Source: Oscillospiraceae bacterium (GTDB taxonomy: Bacteria > Bacillota > Clostridia > Oscillospirales > CAG-272). From it: DNA of 64,000 bases. Position 1 is the stretch's first letter. Each line of letters begins with the position of its first letter. Of the stretch, positions 1 through 7,823 are shown in pieces. Below the pieces are notes generated by a model. The model made no database searches. It saw nothing but the letters and a program-made list of their open reading frames with translations, and was not told where the DNA came from. Both the position numbers and the translations under genes were made by a program. Where the stretch lies: positions 1-64,000 of the forward strand of contig SVRR01000004.1 in assembly GCA_015064745.1 (NCBI GenBank), given 5' to 3'.

Positions 1-3000
1 CACCCGAAGCGATTACGTGGTCAAGACCGCCGAAGCCGATGTCGTATGCCCAACCGTCACCGCCGAAGATCCAAACGGACTTCTTGGAGAGGTACTGCTT
101 TTCAGCCAAGATCTTGGGAGCTACGGGGCAGCCTGCCTTTGCAGCTGCTTCAAGCTCTGCGATAAGAGCTTCGGTTGCAGGGCCGTTTGCCTTGCCGTCG
201 TTCTTGGTGGCGAGGAAGGCTTCAGCTGCTGCCTTGAACTCTGCGGATGCCTTGTCAGACGCCATCATCTCCTCAACCATACCGATGAGCTTCTCGCGGA
301 TAGCCTTCTGACCGAGGTACATACCGAGACCGTGCTCTGCGTTGTCCTCGAAGAGGGAGTTTGCCCAAGCGGGACCGCGGCCGGACTCACGGTTTACGGT
401 GTAGGGAGTTGCGGGAGCGGAGCCACCCCAGATAGAGGAACAACCGGTTGCGTTCGAGATATACATTCTCTCACCGAACAGCTGGGTGATAAGACGAGCG
501 TAAGAAGTCTCGGCACAGCCTGCGCAAGAGCCGGAATATTCGAGAAGGGGCTGCTTGAACTGGCTGCCGATGAGGGTGCCGGAGATGATCTCGGGCTTCT
601 CGGAAACGCTGGCAACTGCATAGTCGTAAGCCGCCTGCTGGTCGCGCTGGGTATCGATGGGCTTCATCTCGATCGCGGTGCCCATCTTGGGGTTTGCGTT
701 CACAGGGCAAGCCTTAACGCAGAGGGTACAACCCATACAGTCAAGGGGAGACACTGCCATGGTGAACTTGTAGTTGGTCTTGTTTACGGGCTTCGCAGTG
801 TACTTGGTAACCTCGGGAGCCGCTGCTGCCTCTTCCTCGTTCAGAGCGAAGGGACGGATACAAGCGTGAGGACATACGAACGCACAGTTGTTACACTGGA
901 TACAAGCCTCGGGATTCCACTGAGGAACGGTAACGGCAACGCCGCGCTTCTCGTAAGCGGCAGAGCCCTGCGGGAAGGTACCGTCCGCATATTTAGCGAA
1001 CGCGCTGACGGTGAGGGAATCGCCCTTCATTGCACTCGTAGGAACAACGACGTTGTTTACGAAGTCAACGAGGTCTTCTCTTGCACCGGTAGCCTTTGCG
1101 GCGGGAGCAGTCTCGCCTGCGTTTGCCCAAGCTGCGGGAACGTCAACCTTGGTAAGAGCGTCCTTACCTGCGTCGATTGCGGCATAGTTGAGGTCAACGA
1201 TAGCCTGTCCCTTCTTGATGTAGGACTTGTATGCTGCCTTCTTCATATAGTCAAGCGCTTCGTCAATGGGAAGGATCTTGGCAAGTGCGAAGAATGCGGA
1301 CTGAAGAACGGTGTTCTTAACCTTTGCGTTACCGATATCGATTGCGATCTTGGTAGCGTTGATGGTATAGAACTCAATGTTGTTCTTTGCGATATAGGTC
1401 TTAACGGATGCGGGAAGGTGTGCGTCAAGCTCCTCTTGCGTCCAAGGGCAGTCAAGAAGGAATCTACCGCCGGGCTTCACGTCGGAGATCATATCGTACT
1501 TTTTCAGGTAGGCGTTGTTGTGGCAAGCAACGAAGTCTGCCTTGTTGATGTAGTAGGAAGACTTGATGGGCGAATCACCGAAGCGGAGGTGAGAAATGGT
1601 GATACCGGAGGTCTTCTTGGAGTCATACTGGAAGTATGCCTGAATGAACTTGTCGGTGTGGTCGCCGATGATCTTGATGGAGTTCTTGTTTGCGCCGACC
1701 GTACCGTCGCCGCCGAGACCCCAGAACTTGCACTGGATCATGTCGGAGGGAGCGGTGTCGGGAGCTGCCTTTTCGGTGAGAGAGTGACCGGTAAGGTCGT
1801 CTACGATACCAATGGTGAAGTGGTTCTTCTGCTCGCCTGCCATGTTCTCGTAAACGGCGAAGACGGATGCGGGCGTGGTATCCTTAGAGCCAAGACCGTA
1901 TCTACCGCCAAGAACCTTAACGCCGTCTCTGCCAACCTCATTGAGAGCTGCGATAACATCAAGGTAAAGGGGCTCGCCAAGAGAGCCGGGCTCCTTGGTT
2001 CTGTCAAGAACGGAGATGACCTTTGCGGTTGCAGGAATCGCCTCAGCAAGCTTTGCGGCAACGAAGGGTCTGTAAAGACGAACCTTAACAAGACCAACCT
2101 TCTCGCCCTGTGCCATGAGGTAATCAACGACCTCTTCAGCCACGTCGCAGACGGAGCCCATCGCAACGATCACGCGCTCAGCGTCGGGAGCACCGTAGTA
2201 GTTGAAGAGCTTATAATCGGTACCGAGCTTTGCATTGACCTTGTCCATGTACTCCTCAACGATTGCGGGAAGAGCGTCATAGTAGGGGTTGCAAGCCTCT
2301 CTGTGCTGGAAGAAGATGTCGCCGTTTTCTGCGGAGCCGCGAAGAACAGGGTTGTTCTCGGGGTTGAGAGATCTGTTACGGAAGCTCTGAACAGCATCCC
2401 AATCAACCATCTCGGCAAGATCCTTGTAATCCCAAGCGGCAACCTTGGTGATCTCGTGAGAGGTGCGGAAGCCGTCGAAGAAGTTAAGGAAGGGAACGCG
2501 ACCCTTGATGGTAGCAAGGTGAGAAACCGCACCGAGGTCCATGACCTCCTGGCCGTTGCTCTCTGCCATCATTGCAAAGCCGGTCTGACGGCAAGCGTAC
2601 ACGTCGGAGTGGTCGCCGAAGATGTTCAGAGCGTGAGAAGCTACGCAGCGCGCAGAAACGTGGATAACGCAGGGGAGAAGCTCACCGGCGATCTTGTACA
2701 TGTTGGGGATCATCAAAAGAAGACCCTGAGAAGCGGTGTAGGTGGTGGTCAAAGCACCTGCTGCGAGAGAGCCGTGGACCGCACCTGCGGCACCTGCCTC
2801 GGACTGCATCTCAACAACCTTTACGTTGGTGCCGAAGATATTCTTCGCAGGCTCACCAAAGATGTTCTTGTTGGAAGCAGACCAAGAGTCTGTTACCTCA
2901 GCCATGTTGGATGAGGGAGTGATGGGGTAGATGGCAGCAACCTCGGTAAACGCATAAGACACGTGAGCCGCGGCAGTGTTACCATCCATGGAAATCTTTT

Positions 3001-3010
3001 TTCTTTCCAT
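1..3010 (-). CDS. nifJ: Pyruvate:ferredoxin (flavodoxin) oxidoreductase, 3' end cut by window
   Basis: Oxidises pyruvate with CoA to acetyl-CoA and CO2 and reduces ferredoxin; the central fermentative enzyme of anaerobes. About 1003 codons are present. The family is usually about 1170-1190 residues, so roughly the last 180 lie outside the window. Reading from 3010 the protein starts MERKKISMDGNTAAAHV, with the substrate-domain motif AIYPITPSS. Two ferredoxin-type clusters follow (CIQCNNCAFVCPH and CMGCTLCVKACPV), then the thiamine-domain motif SGSCAGCAETSY that places Cys ligands of the proximal cluster. A GGAGG ribosome site precedes the ATG. It is transcribed alone, divergently from trpS. 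The domain order is seen; the reaction is taken from the family. Confidence 0.96.
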   Translation of the reverse strand, partial: MERKKISMDGNTAAAHVSYAFTEVAAIYPITPSSNMAEVTDSWSASNKNIFGEPAKNIFGTNVKVVEMQSEAGAAGAVHGSLAAGALTTTYTASQGLLLMIPNMYKIAGELLPCVIHVSARCVASHALNIFGDHSDVYACRQTGFAMMAESNGQEVMDLGAVSHLATIKGRVPFLNFFDGFRTSHEITKVAAWDYKDLAEMVDWDAVQSFRNRSLNPENNPVLRGSAENGDIFFQHREACNPYYDALPAIVEEYMDKVNAKLGTDYKLFNYYGAPDAERVIVAMGSVCDVAEEVVDYLMAQGEKVGLVKVRLYRPFVAAKLAEAIPATAKVISVLDRTKEPGSLGEPLYLDVIAALNEVGRDGVKVLGGRYGLGSKDTTPASVFAVYENMAGEQKNHFTIGIVDDLTGHSLTEKAAPDTAPSDMIQCKFWGLGGDGTVGANKNSIKIIGDHTDKFIQAYFQYDSKKTSGITISHLRFGDSPIKSSYYINKADFVACHNNAYLKKYDMISDVKPGGRFLLDCPWTQEELDAHLPASVKTYIAKNNIEFYTINATKIAIDIGNAKVKNTVLQSAFFALAKILPIDEALDYMKKAAYKSYIKKGQAIVDLNYAAIDAGKDALTKVDVPAAWANAGETAPAAKATGAREDLVDFVNNVVVPTSAMKGDSLTVSAFAKYADGTFPQGSAAYEKRGVAVTVPQWNPEACIQCNNCAFVCPHACIRPFALNEEEAAAAPEVTKYTAKPVNKTNYKFTMAVSPLDCMGCTLCVKACPVNANPKMGTAIEMKPIDTQRDQQAAYDYAVASVSEKPEIISGTLIGSQFKQPLLEYSGSCAGCAETSYARLITQLFGERMYISNATGCSSIWGGSAPATPYTVNRESGRGPAWANSLFEDNAEHGLGMYLGQKAIREKLIGMVEEMMASDKASAEFKAAAEAFLATKNDGKANGPATEALIAELEAAAKAGCPVAPKILAEKQYLSKKSVWIFGGDGWAYDIGFGGLDHVIASG

Positions 3011-3093
3011 TTTTTGTTTCCTCCAATTTATTTTTATTTTTTTGAAACCTTTTTTTGGGCGCGAAAAGCGTTAATCTTTTCACACTCCAAATT

Positions 3094-3122
3094 ATTGTAG
3101 CACTTTTTAAGTAAAAAGTAAA
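3094..3122 (-). promoter_or_regulatory. Promoter of the PFOR gene
   Basis: On the minus strand TTTACT (3117-3122) and TACAAT (3094-3099) are 17 bases apart, about 85 bases upstream of the PFOR start. The leader between them and the ATG shows no clear regulatory structure. Confidence 0.6.
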
Positions 3123-3164
3123 GAGATTTTTTCGTTTTTTTTGTAAATTCCTCGTTTTTTTTCA

Positions 3165-3193
3165 TTGACAAACCGGAAAGCATGGGTTATAAT
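3165..3193 (+). promoter_or_regulatory. Promoter of trpS
   Basis: TTGACA (3165-3170) and TATAAT (3188-3193) match consensus exactly with a 17-base spacer. The leader to the ATG is about 70 bases and contains a small hairpin (CTCGG 3226-3230, CCGAG 3237-3241) inside a longer CCCGAGG/CCGAGGG pairing. It is too short for a T-box. Confidence 0.85.
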
Positions 3194-3271
3194 GGTTAAG
3201 TGATGAAAAAAAACGCCCGAGGAGGCTCGGTATATTCCGAGTACGCCGAGGGATAATAGAAAGGACGACCC

Positions 3272-4270
3272 ATGCTCGGTGATAAAAAAGTAGTATTCTC
3301 GGGCGTTCAGCCCTCGGGAAACCTCACGATCGGAAACTACCTCGGCGCCATTAAAAATTTCGGCGCTTTCTCGGAGGAATACAAGTGCTTCTACTGCGTT
3401 GTTGACCTGCACGCCATTACGGTGCGCCAGGTTCCCGCAGACCTGCGCCGCCGTACCTACGAAACGCTTGCTCTGTACATTGCCTGCGGTCTTGACCCCG
3501 AAAAGAACACCCTTTTCGTGCAGTCGCACGTGCCCGCGCACGCGGAGCTTTCGTGGCTCCTCAACTGCTATACCATGTTCGGTGAGCTGTCGCGCATGAC
3601 GCAGTTTAAGGACAAAAGCGCCAAGCACGCCGACAACATCAACGCAGGTCTTTTCACCTACCCCGTTTTGATGGCGGCAGATATTCTTCTGTATCAGACC
3701 GACCTCGTTCCCGTCGGTGTCGACCAAAAGCAGCACCTTGAGCTTGCCAGAGATATCGCGGGGCGCTTCAACCAAGCCTATTCCCCCACCTTCGTCGTTC
3801 CCGAGGGCTACATCGCGCCTACGGGTATGAAGATCATGTCTCTTGCCAACCCCGAATCCAAGATGTCCAAATCGGACGTCAACCAAAACGCCGTCGTATA
3901 TATTCTCGATCCCAAGGACGCCATCTTAAAGAAGTTTAAGAGCGCCGTCACCGACTCCGATACCGCGGTGCGCTACGCGCCTGCCGAAAAGCCGGGTGTC
4001 TCCAACCTCATGACCATCTACCGTTGCTTTACGGGCAAGGATTACGATGCGATCGAAAAGGAATTTGAGGGCCGCGGCTACGGCGACTTTAAGCTTGCCT
4101 GCGGTGAGGCTTGCGCCGATGCGCTTGCCCCCGTGCAAAGCGAATACGCTCGCCTCATGGCAGACAAAGCCTACCTTGAGGAAGTCATGAAAAAGGGCGC
4201 TGAGGAAGCCAACTACTGCGCGAGAAAAACACTTTCCAAGGTCAAAAAGAAGATCGGCTTCGTGATTTAA
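3272..4270 (+). CDS. trpS: Tryptophanyl-tRNA synthetase
   Basis: Class I aminoacyl-tRNA synthetase that charges tRNA-Trp. At 332 residues it has the normal bacterial length. The HIGH-type motif appears as PSGNLTIGNY near residue 15 and the KMSKS loop near residue 198 (ESKMSKSDVN). The tryptophan-pocket region is of the usual type (LMAADILLYQTDLVPVG followed by DQKQHLELARDI). The start is preceded by AAAGGACG at a proper distance. It has its own consensus promoter and no ordinary terminator; the left arm of a 29-bp inverted repeat begins two bases after the stop codon. Confidence 0.97.
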   Translation: MLGDKKVVFSGVQPSGNLTIGNYLGAIKNFGAFSEEYKCFYCVVDLHAITVRQVPADLRRRTYETLALYIACGLDPEKNTLFVQSHVPAHAELSWLLNCYTMFGELSRMTQFKDKSAKHADNINAGLFTYPVLMAADILLYQTDLVPVGVDQKQHLELARDIAGRFNQAYSPTFVVPEGYIAPTGMKIMSLANPESKMSKSDVNQNAVVYILDPKDAILKKFKSAVTDSDTAVRYAPAEKPGVSNLMTIYRCFTGKDYDAIEKEFEGRGYGDFKLACGEACADALAPVQSEYARLMADKAYLEEVMKKGAEEANYCARKTLSKVKKKIGFVI

Positions 4271-4272
4271 AG

Positions 4273-4369
4273 CACGAGCAAAAGAAAAACCGAATACCGC
4301 AAAATGCAATGTTTTCTTTACATACGAAAGGAGAATGGCATGCGGTATTCGGTTTTTCTTTTGCTCGTG
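4273..4369. repeat. 29-bp perfect inverted repeat spanning the trpS / glycosyltransferase junction
   Basis: Positions 4273-4301 are the exact reverse complement of 4341-4369, with a 39-base loop (4302-4340). The left arm follows the trpS stop codon. The right arm begins at the second base of the next gene's ATG and covers codons 2 to 10. The loop holds that gene's Shine-Dalgarno site (AAAGGAG, 4327-4333). No T-run follows the right arm, so it is not an ordinary terminator. Confidence 0.95.
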
Positions 4370-5266
4370 GGGGCGTTCGCCACCACCTTTTTTACCCCCG
4401 TCTCCATTCGGTGCGCCCATGCTTTGGGCGCCGTTGACGTTCCCGACGGAAGGCGCCATCTGCACCCCCATCCGACCCCACGCCTCGGCGGTCTTGCGCT
4501 TTTTGCATCGTCGGCGCTTCTTGCCCTTGCCGTTTTCCCGCTTGACGCTAAGGTCGCCGCTTGGCTTTCGGGGGGCGCGCTTCTTACCGCGCTCGGCGTG
4601 TCCGACGACGTTTATACACTTCCGCCCCTCGTCAAGCTCGCCGCCATGACTGCCGTCTGCGCCCTCCCTGCCACCTTTGGACTTGCGCCCGAAGCACTTT
4701 CTTTCGGTGGGTACACGATCTCGCTCCCCGCGCCTCTCGGCTATCTTTTTTCGCTTTTTTGGGTGCTTTTGCTCACAAACGCCTTCAATTTGATTGACGG
4801 CGCGGACGGGCTTTGCGCCGCCCTTTCTCTCGTGGGCGCTTTCGCCCTATTTTTGTCGGGTGGCGATGCCCTCTCGCTTCTCCTTTTCGGTACGGTGCTT
4901 GGCTTTTTGCCCTACAACCTTCCCCTTCGCACCCCTTTTTGGCAGAAGGGAAAGACGCGCACGCGCTCCTTTCTCGGGGATACGGGCGCACTCTTCCTCG
5001 GTTACTCTCTTGCCGTCTTTTCGCTTAAAAAGCCTCTCTTTTCCCTCGCAACGCCTCTATTTTTTGCGCTTCCGCTTTTTGACCTTGGGCGTGTTTTTTT
5101 GCATAGACTTCTTCGCGGTAAAAATCCCTTTTGCGCCGACCGTAGCCATTTACACCACCGTCTTGCCGCGCGCGGCTACACCGCAGCAGAGACTCTCCTC
5201 ACGTGCGTGCTCTACGCGCTTCTTTTCGCATCGATCGGTCTCGCTTCGGAAATAATTACGAGTTAA
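4340..5266 (+). CDS. Undecaprenyl-phosphate sugar-1-phosphate transferase (MraY/WecA/TagO family)
   Basis: Polytopic membrane enzyme that moves a sugar 1-phosphate (usually GlcNAc-1-P) from UDP-sugar onto undecaprenyl phosphate to start a cell-wall polymer. Family marks are clear: a cytoplasmic loop ending PRLGGLALF near residue 52, the catalytic Asp motif NLIDGADGL, the Mg-binding FLGDTGALFLG, and the terminal histidine motif SHLHHRL. Hydrophobic segments alternate throughout. It has 308 residues from the ATG at 4340, chosen because AAAGGAG lies seven bases upstream; an upstream in-frame ATG at 4304 lacks a site. The motifs support a WecA/TagO rather than an MraY assignment. The acceptor polymer is unknown. 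Its first ten codons sit inside a long inverted repeat. Confidence 0.9.
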   Translation: MRYSVFLLLVGAFATTFFTPVSIRCAHALGAVDVPDGRRHLHPHPTPRLGGLALFASSALLALAVFPLDAKVAAWLSGGALLTALGVSDDVYTLPPLVKLAAMTAVCALPATFGLAPEALSFGGYTISLPAPLGYLFSLFWVLLLTNAFNLIDGADGLCAALSLVGAFALFLSGGDALSLLLFGTVLGFLPYNLPLRTPFWQKGKTRTRSFLGDTGALFLGYSLAVFSLKKPLFSLATPLFFALPLFDLGRVFLHRLLRGKNPFCADRSHLHHRLAARGYTAAETLLTCVLYALLFASIGLASEIITS

Positions 5267-5309
5267 AATCATCTTTTTCAAATTTTTTTCTTTTTTTTGA
5301 TATTAGGGC

Positions 5310-5338
5310 TTGACAAAACGAATTTTCTCTGCTATAAT
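5310..5338 (+). promoter_or_regulatory. Promoter of tRNA-Thr
   Basis: TTGACA (5310-5315) and TATAAT (5333-5338), 17 bases apart, end 13 bases before the mature tRNA. Confidence 0.85.
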
Positions 5339-5351
5339 CCTTTCTGTTGAC

Positions 5352-5427
5352 GCTGCTATGGCTCAGTTGGTAGAGCACATCCTTGGTAAGGATGAGGTCC
5401 CCAGTTCGAATCTGGGTAGCAGCTCCA
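5352..5427 (+). tRNA. tRNA-Thr (anticodon GGT)
   Basis: A complete cloverleaf: acceptor GCTGCTA pairs perfectly with TAGCAGC, the D arm is GCTC/GAGC, and anticodon stem CATCC/GGATG encloses loop TTGGTAA, giving anticodon GGT. The T stem CCCAG/CTGGG encloses TTCGAAT. Discriminator T and an encoded CCA end at 5427. Confidence 0.97.
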
Positions 5428-5643
5428 ACAGAAGCACTCCGAATGGAGTGCTTCTTTGTTTTTGGAGCGCTACCCGATTCGAACTGCGCTCGGCGAAGTT
5501 TCGCTTTGCATCCCATCTTTGACAGGTTATGAGCCGTTTGTTGCTTTGTCGGGAGACGGCTTCGCCGAATCCGGTTCGATTTCTTGCCCGCAGGGCAGCC
5601 TCTGGGTAGCAGCGCGGGCAGAAGCACTCCGAATGGAGTGCTT
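5411..5643 (+). repeat. Direct partial copy of the tRNA-Thr tail plus terminator, 190 bp downstream, with an inverted copy between
   Basis: Positions 5411-5453 (end of the tRNA T arm, acceptor strand, terminator stem) recur at 5601-5643 with differences only in the few bases after the acceptor. Directly behind the first terminator, 5464-5486 is an inverted copy of the T arm and acceptor (5402-5426) with a two-base deletion. The stretch between contains further small hairpins such as TGCCC-GCA-GGGCA. No open frame in it looks like a protein. Confidence 0.85.
5430..5463 (+). terminator. Terminator of tRNA-Thr
   Basis: An 11-bp stem (5430-5440 with 5445-5455) and GAAT loop are followed by TTGTTTTT. 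The same hairpin recurs 190 bases downstream. Confidence 0.9.
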
Positions 5644-5655
5644 TTCTTTTTGAAA

Positions 5656-5739
5656 ATGAAGCGCACCTACGGTGCATGAAGCAAGTTGCGGAGCAACTCA
5701 TGAAGCAGGGCTCCGCTCTATGAAGCGAGCCTTCGGCTC
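5656..5739 (+). repeat. Tandem array of four ATGAAGC + hairpin units
   Basis: ATGAAGC occurs at 5656, 5676, 5700 and 5720. Each copy is followed by a different short palindrome with a three-base loop: GCACC-TAC-GGTGC, AGTTGC-GGA-GCAACT, AGGGC-TCC-GCTCT and GAGCC-TTC-GGCTC. Heads are identical while the stems change in a paired way. An inverted copy of the head (TCGCTTCAT, 5761-5769) closes the block. Confidence 0.85.
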
Positions 5740-5817
5740 ACGGAGGGTTCCATGTTCGATTCGCTTCATGGGGACAGGTTGCCACTTCATATTCGCTCAG
5801 TAAAAGCTTCGTTTCCC

Positions 5818-5846
5818 TTGACACCCCTTCTTCTTTGTGCTAGAAT
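5818..5846 (+). promoter_or_regulatory. Promoter of the ribulokinase gene
   Basis: TTGACA (5818-5823) and TAGAAT (5841-5846) are 17 bases apart, 33 bases upstream of the start codon. A strong AAAGGAG lies between promoter and ATG. Confidence 0.75.
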
Positions 5847-5879
5847 ATAGAAAAATAAACTCATCCAAAGGAGTCCTTC

Positions 5880-7523
5880 ATGGCAAAATACTCCATCGGA
5901 ATCGATTACGGCACGCTTTCGGCAAGAGCGTTGCTCTTAAATCTGGATAACGGCGCGGAATGCGCCGAGGCGGTCTACGAATATCCCCATGCCGTCATGT
6001 CGGAAAAATTTCTCGATGGCACGCCCCTCCCCCCCGACTTTGCTTTACAGCACCCCCGCGACTATCTGGAAGCCCTCAAAGCAGTCATTCCCGCCGTCCT
6101 AAACAAAGCGGGTGCCGCGGGCTCTGACGTTGTGGGCATCGGTGTTGACTTCACCTCTTGCACCGTCGTCCCCGCAAAGGCAGACGGCACGCCCCTTTGC
6201 TTTGACGAAGCCTTCAAATACAACAAGCACGCCTACGCGAAGCTTTGGAAGCACCACGCGGCAACCCCCTACGCCGATAAAATGTCCTCTCTTCTCGCGG
6301 GAAGCGAGCTGCTTGCGCGCTTCGGCGGAAAATTCTCCAACGAGTTTCTTTTCCCCAAGCTTGCCGAAATCGCGGATCACGCCCCCGAGGTCTTTGATGC
6401 CGCAGACGTCTTTCTAGAGGGCGGCGACTTTATGACCTGGACGCTCACGGGACACCGCACGATGAGCCGCGGCATCGCGGGCTTCAAGGCAATGTACACC
6501 GACGAGGACGGCTTCCCCTCAAACGAGGTGCTGACCGCCCTTCACCCCCTGCTTGACGGCGTTGTGACAAAAAAGCTGACCGAAGAGATCTCCTATCCCG
6601 GAGAAAGCGTCGGCGGTGTCACCGAGGCATGGGCGGAAAAGCTCGGCGTCCCCGTGGGAACACCTGTTTCCGCCGCCCTGATTGACGCGCACGCCGCCGT
6701 GCCTGCCGCCGGCATTGTAGACGGAAACGAAATGCTCTTTATCCTAGGCACGTCAGGCGTGCAGATGGTAATGAGCGACGAGGTGGCGCCCGTCGGCGGC
6801 ATCTGCGGCATCACGAAGCACGGCTACATCCGCGACCGCTACGCCTACGAGGCGGGGCAGGTCTGCCTTGGCGACCACTTTGATTGGTTTGTCAAAAACG
6901 GCGTACCCTCTTCCTATACGGAGGAAGCCAAAGAAAAAGGAGTCGGCATTCACGCCCTGCTCACCGAAAAGGCAAGCCGTCTCTCGGTCGGCGAAAGCGG
7001 ACTTCTTGCCCTCGACTGGTGGAACGGCAACCGTTCCATCTTGGTAGAGCCCGATCTTTCGGGCATGATCCTCGGTATCTCCCTCTCCACCAAGCCCGAG
7101 CATATCTACCGCGCGCTCATTGAGGGCACGGCGTTCAGTACCCGTCGCATTTTAGACGCCTTTGAGGAAGCGGGCGTTTCGGTCGGCAATATTCTCGTCG
7201 GTGGCGGCATTGCCGAGAAGAATCCCCTTCTCATGCAGATCTACGCCGACGTCACCGAAAGAGAATTAAGACTCGTCGGCACCAAGCAGGCGGGCGCGCT
7301 CGGTTCCGCCATTTACGGCGCGGTCGCGGGCGGCGCATTCCCCACCGTTAAGGAAGCGGCAAGCGTCCTTGCGAAGCAATCTGACACCGTGTACCGCCCT
7401 ATTCCCGAAAACGTTTCCCTTTACCGCAAGCTTTACGCGGAATACAAAACCCTTCACGATTATTTCGGCAAGGGCGAAAACGACGTGATGAAGCGCTTGA
7501 AGGCAATGAAAACAGAAAAATAA
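5880..7523 (+). CDS. araB: Ribulokinase (FGGY carbohydrate kinase)
   Basis: Phosphorylates a ketopentose, usually L-ribulose, with ATP. At 547 residues it fits the long ribulokinase branch of FGGY kinases (about 550-570). The N-terminal phosphate-binding motif is GIDYGTLSARALLL. The ribulokinase-specific stretch VDFTSCTVVPAKADGTPL lies near residue 85-100, and the C-terminal ATP-binding motif is LVGGGIAEKNPLL. It stands alone between its own promoter and a terminator; no araA or araD lies in the window, so the rest of the arabinose pathway must be elsewhere. Another ketose substrate cannot be excluded. Confidence 0.88.
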   Translation: MAKYSIGIDYGTLSARALLLNLDNGAECAEAVYEYPHAVMSEKFLDGTPLPPDFALQHPRDYLEALKAVIPAVLNKAGAAGSDVVGIGVDFTSCTVVPAKADGTPLCFDEAFKYNKHAYAKLWKHHAATPYADKMSSLLAGSELLARFGGKFSNEFLFPKLAEIADHAPEVFDAADVFLEGGDFMTWTLTGHRTMSRGIAGFKAMYTDEDGFPSNEVLTALHPLLDGVVTKKLTEEISYPGESVGGVTEAWAEKLGVPVGTPVSAALIDAHAAVPAAGIVDGNEMLFILGTSGVQMVMSDEVAPVGGICGITKHGYIRDRYAYEAGQVCLGDHFDWFVKNGVPSSYTEEAKEKGVGIHALLTEKASRLSVGESGLLALDWWNGNRSILVEPDLSGMILGISLSTKPEHIYRALIEGTAFSTRRILDAFEEAGVSVGNILVGGGIAEKNPLLMQIYADVTERELRLVGTKQAGALGSAIYGAVAGGAFPTVKEAASVLAKQSDTVYRPIPENVSLYRKLYAEYKTLHDYFGKGENDVMKRLKAMKTEK

Positions 7524-7530
7524 AAAAGTG

Positions 7531-7572
7531 CCGCACGGAAGCATTCGCTCCGTGCGGTTCTCTTATTTTTTC
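7531..7572 (+). terminator. Terminator of the ribulokinase gene
   Basis: The stem CCGCACGGA/TCCGTGCGG (7531-7539, 7549-7557) is followed by a T-rich stretch. Confidence 0.85.
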
Positions 7573-7580
7573 TTTTCTTG

Positions 7581-7697
7581 AAAAGAGCAGGCTACAACGG
7601 CTACGTTTCCATCGAGTACGAGGGCAGAGAGGACTGCATTGACGGCATCAAGACCGCCTTTGCCAATCTGAGCAAATTCCTTGAGGAGCTCGCATAA
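7581..7697 (+). pseudogene. C-terminal remnant of a TIM-barrel sugar-phosphate isomerase/epimerase
   Basis: An open frame with no start codon, directly behind the ribulokinase terminator, encodes 38 residues including RAGYNGYVSIEYEGR and ending SKFLEELA before TAA. This is the last strand and helix typical of AP-endonuclease-2-type sugar isomerases; the gene at 44586 ends in the same style (YDKVMSIEHED). Everything upstream of this tail is missing, so it is a deletion remnant. Confidence 0.7.
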
Positions 7698-7737
7698 AAA
7701 ATCCAATAACATCGGCGTTTTTTGTCTCAAAAAACGC

Positions 7738-7775
7738 AAAATCTCCGATTTGAAACAAAATCGGAGATTTTTTTA
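7738..7775. terminator. Bidirectional terminator
   Basis: AATCTCCGATTT and AAATCGGAGATT form a 12-bp stem with T-runs on both sides. It can end the remnant on the plus strand and the DUF3737 gene on the minus strand. A second hairpin-like GCGTTTTTT...AAAAAACGC lies just upstream. Confidence 0.85.
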
Positions 7776-7823
7776 TTGAATTGGGGCTTTTGGAAAAGGC
7801 GGGGGATGCCCCCCGCCCTGTAA

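Noticed and set aside
17..2914. A 965-codon open frame on the plus strand
   Set aside because: It is the antisense of the PFOR gene. Its composition (Val-, Gly- and Leu-rich, many Cys) has no domain pattern, while the minus strand gives all PFOR motifs.
3194..3271. A T-box in the trpS leader
   Set aside because: The leader is only about 70 bases and has no T-box sequence or terminator; T-boxes need roughly 200 bases or more.
4273..4369. An ordinary terminator for trpS
   Set aside because: The stem is 29 bp with a 39-base loop, includes the next gene's start, and has no following T-run on either strand.
5656..5739. A CRISPR array
   Set aside because: The repeated part is only seven bases, the intervals are palindromes of 13-17 bases, and no cas gene is near.
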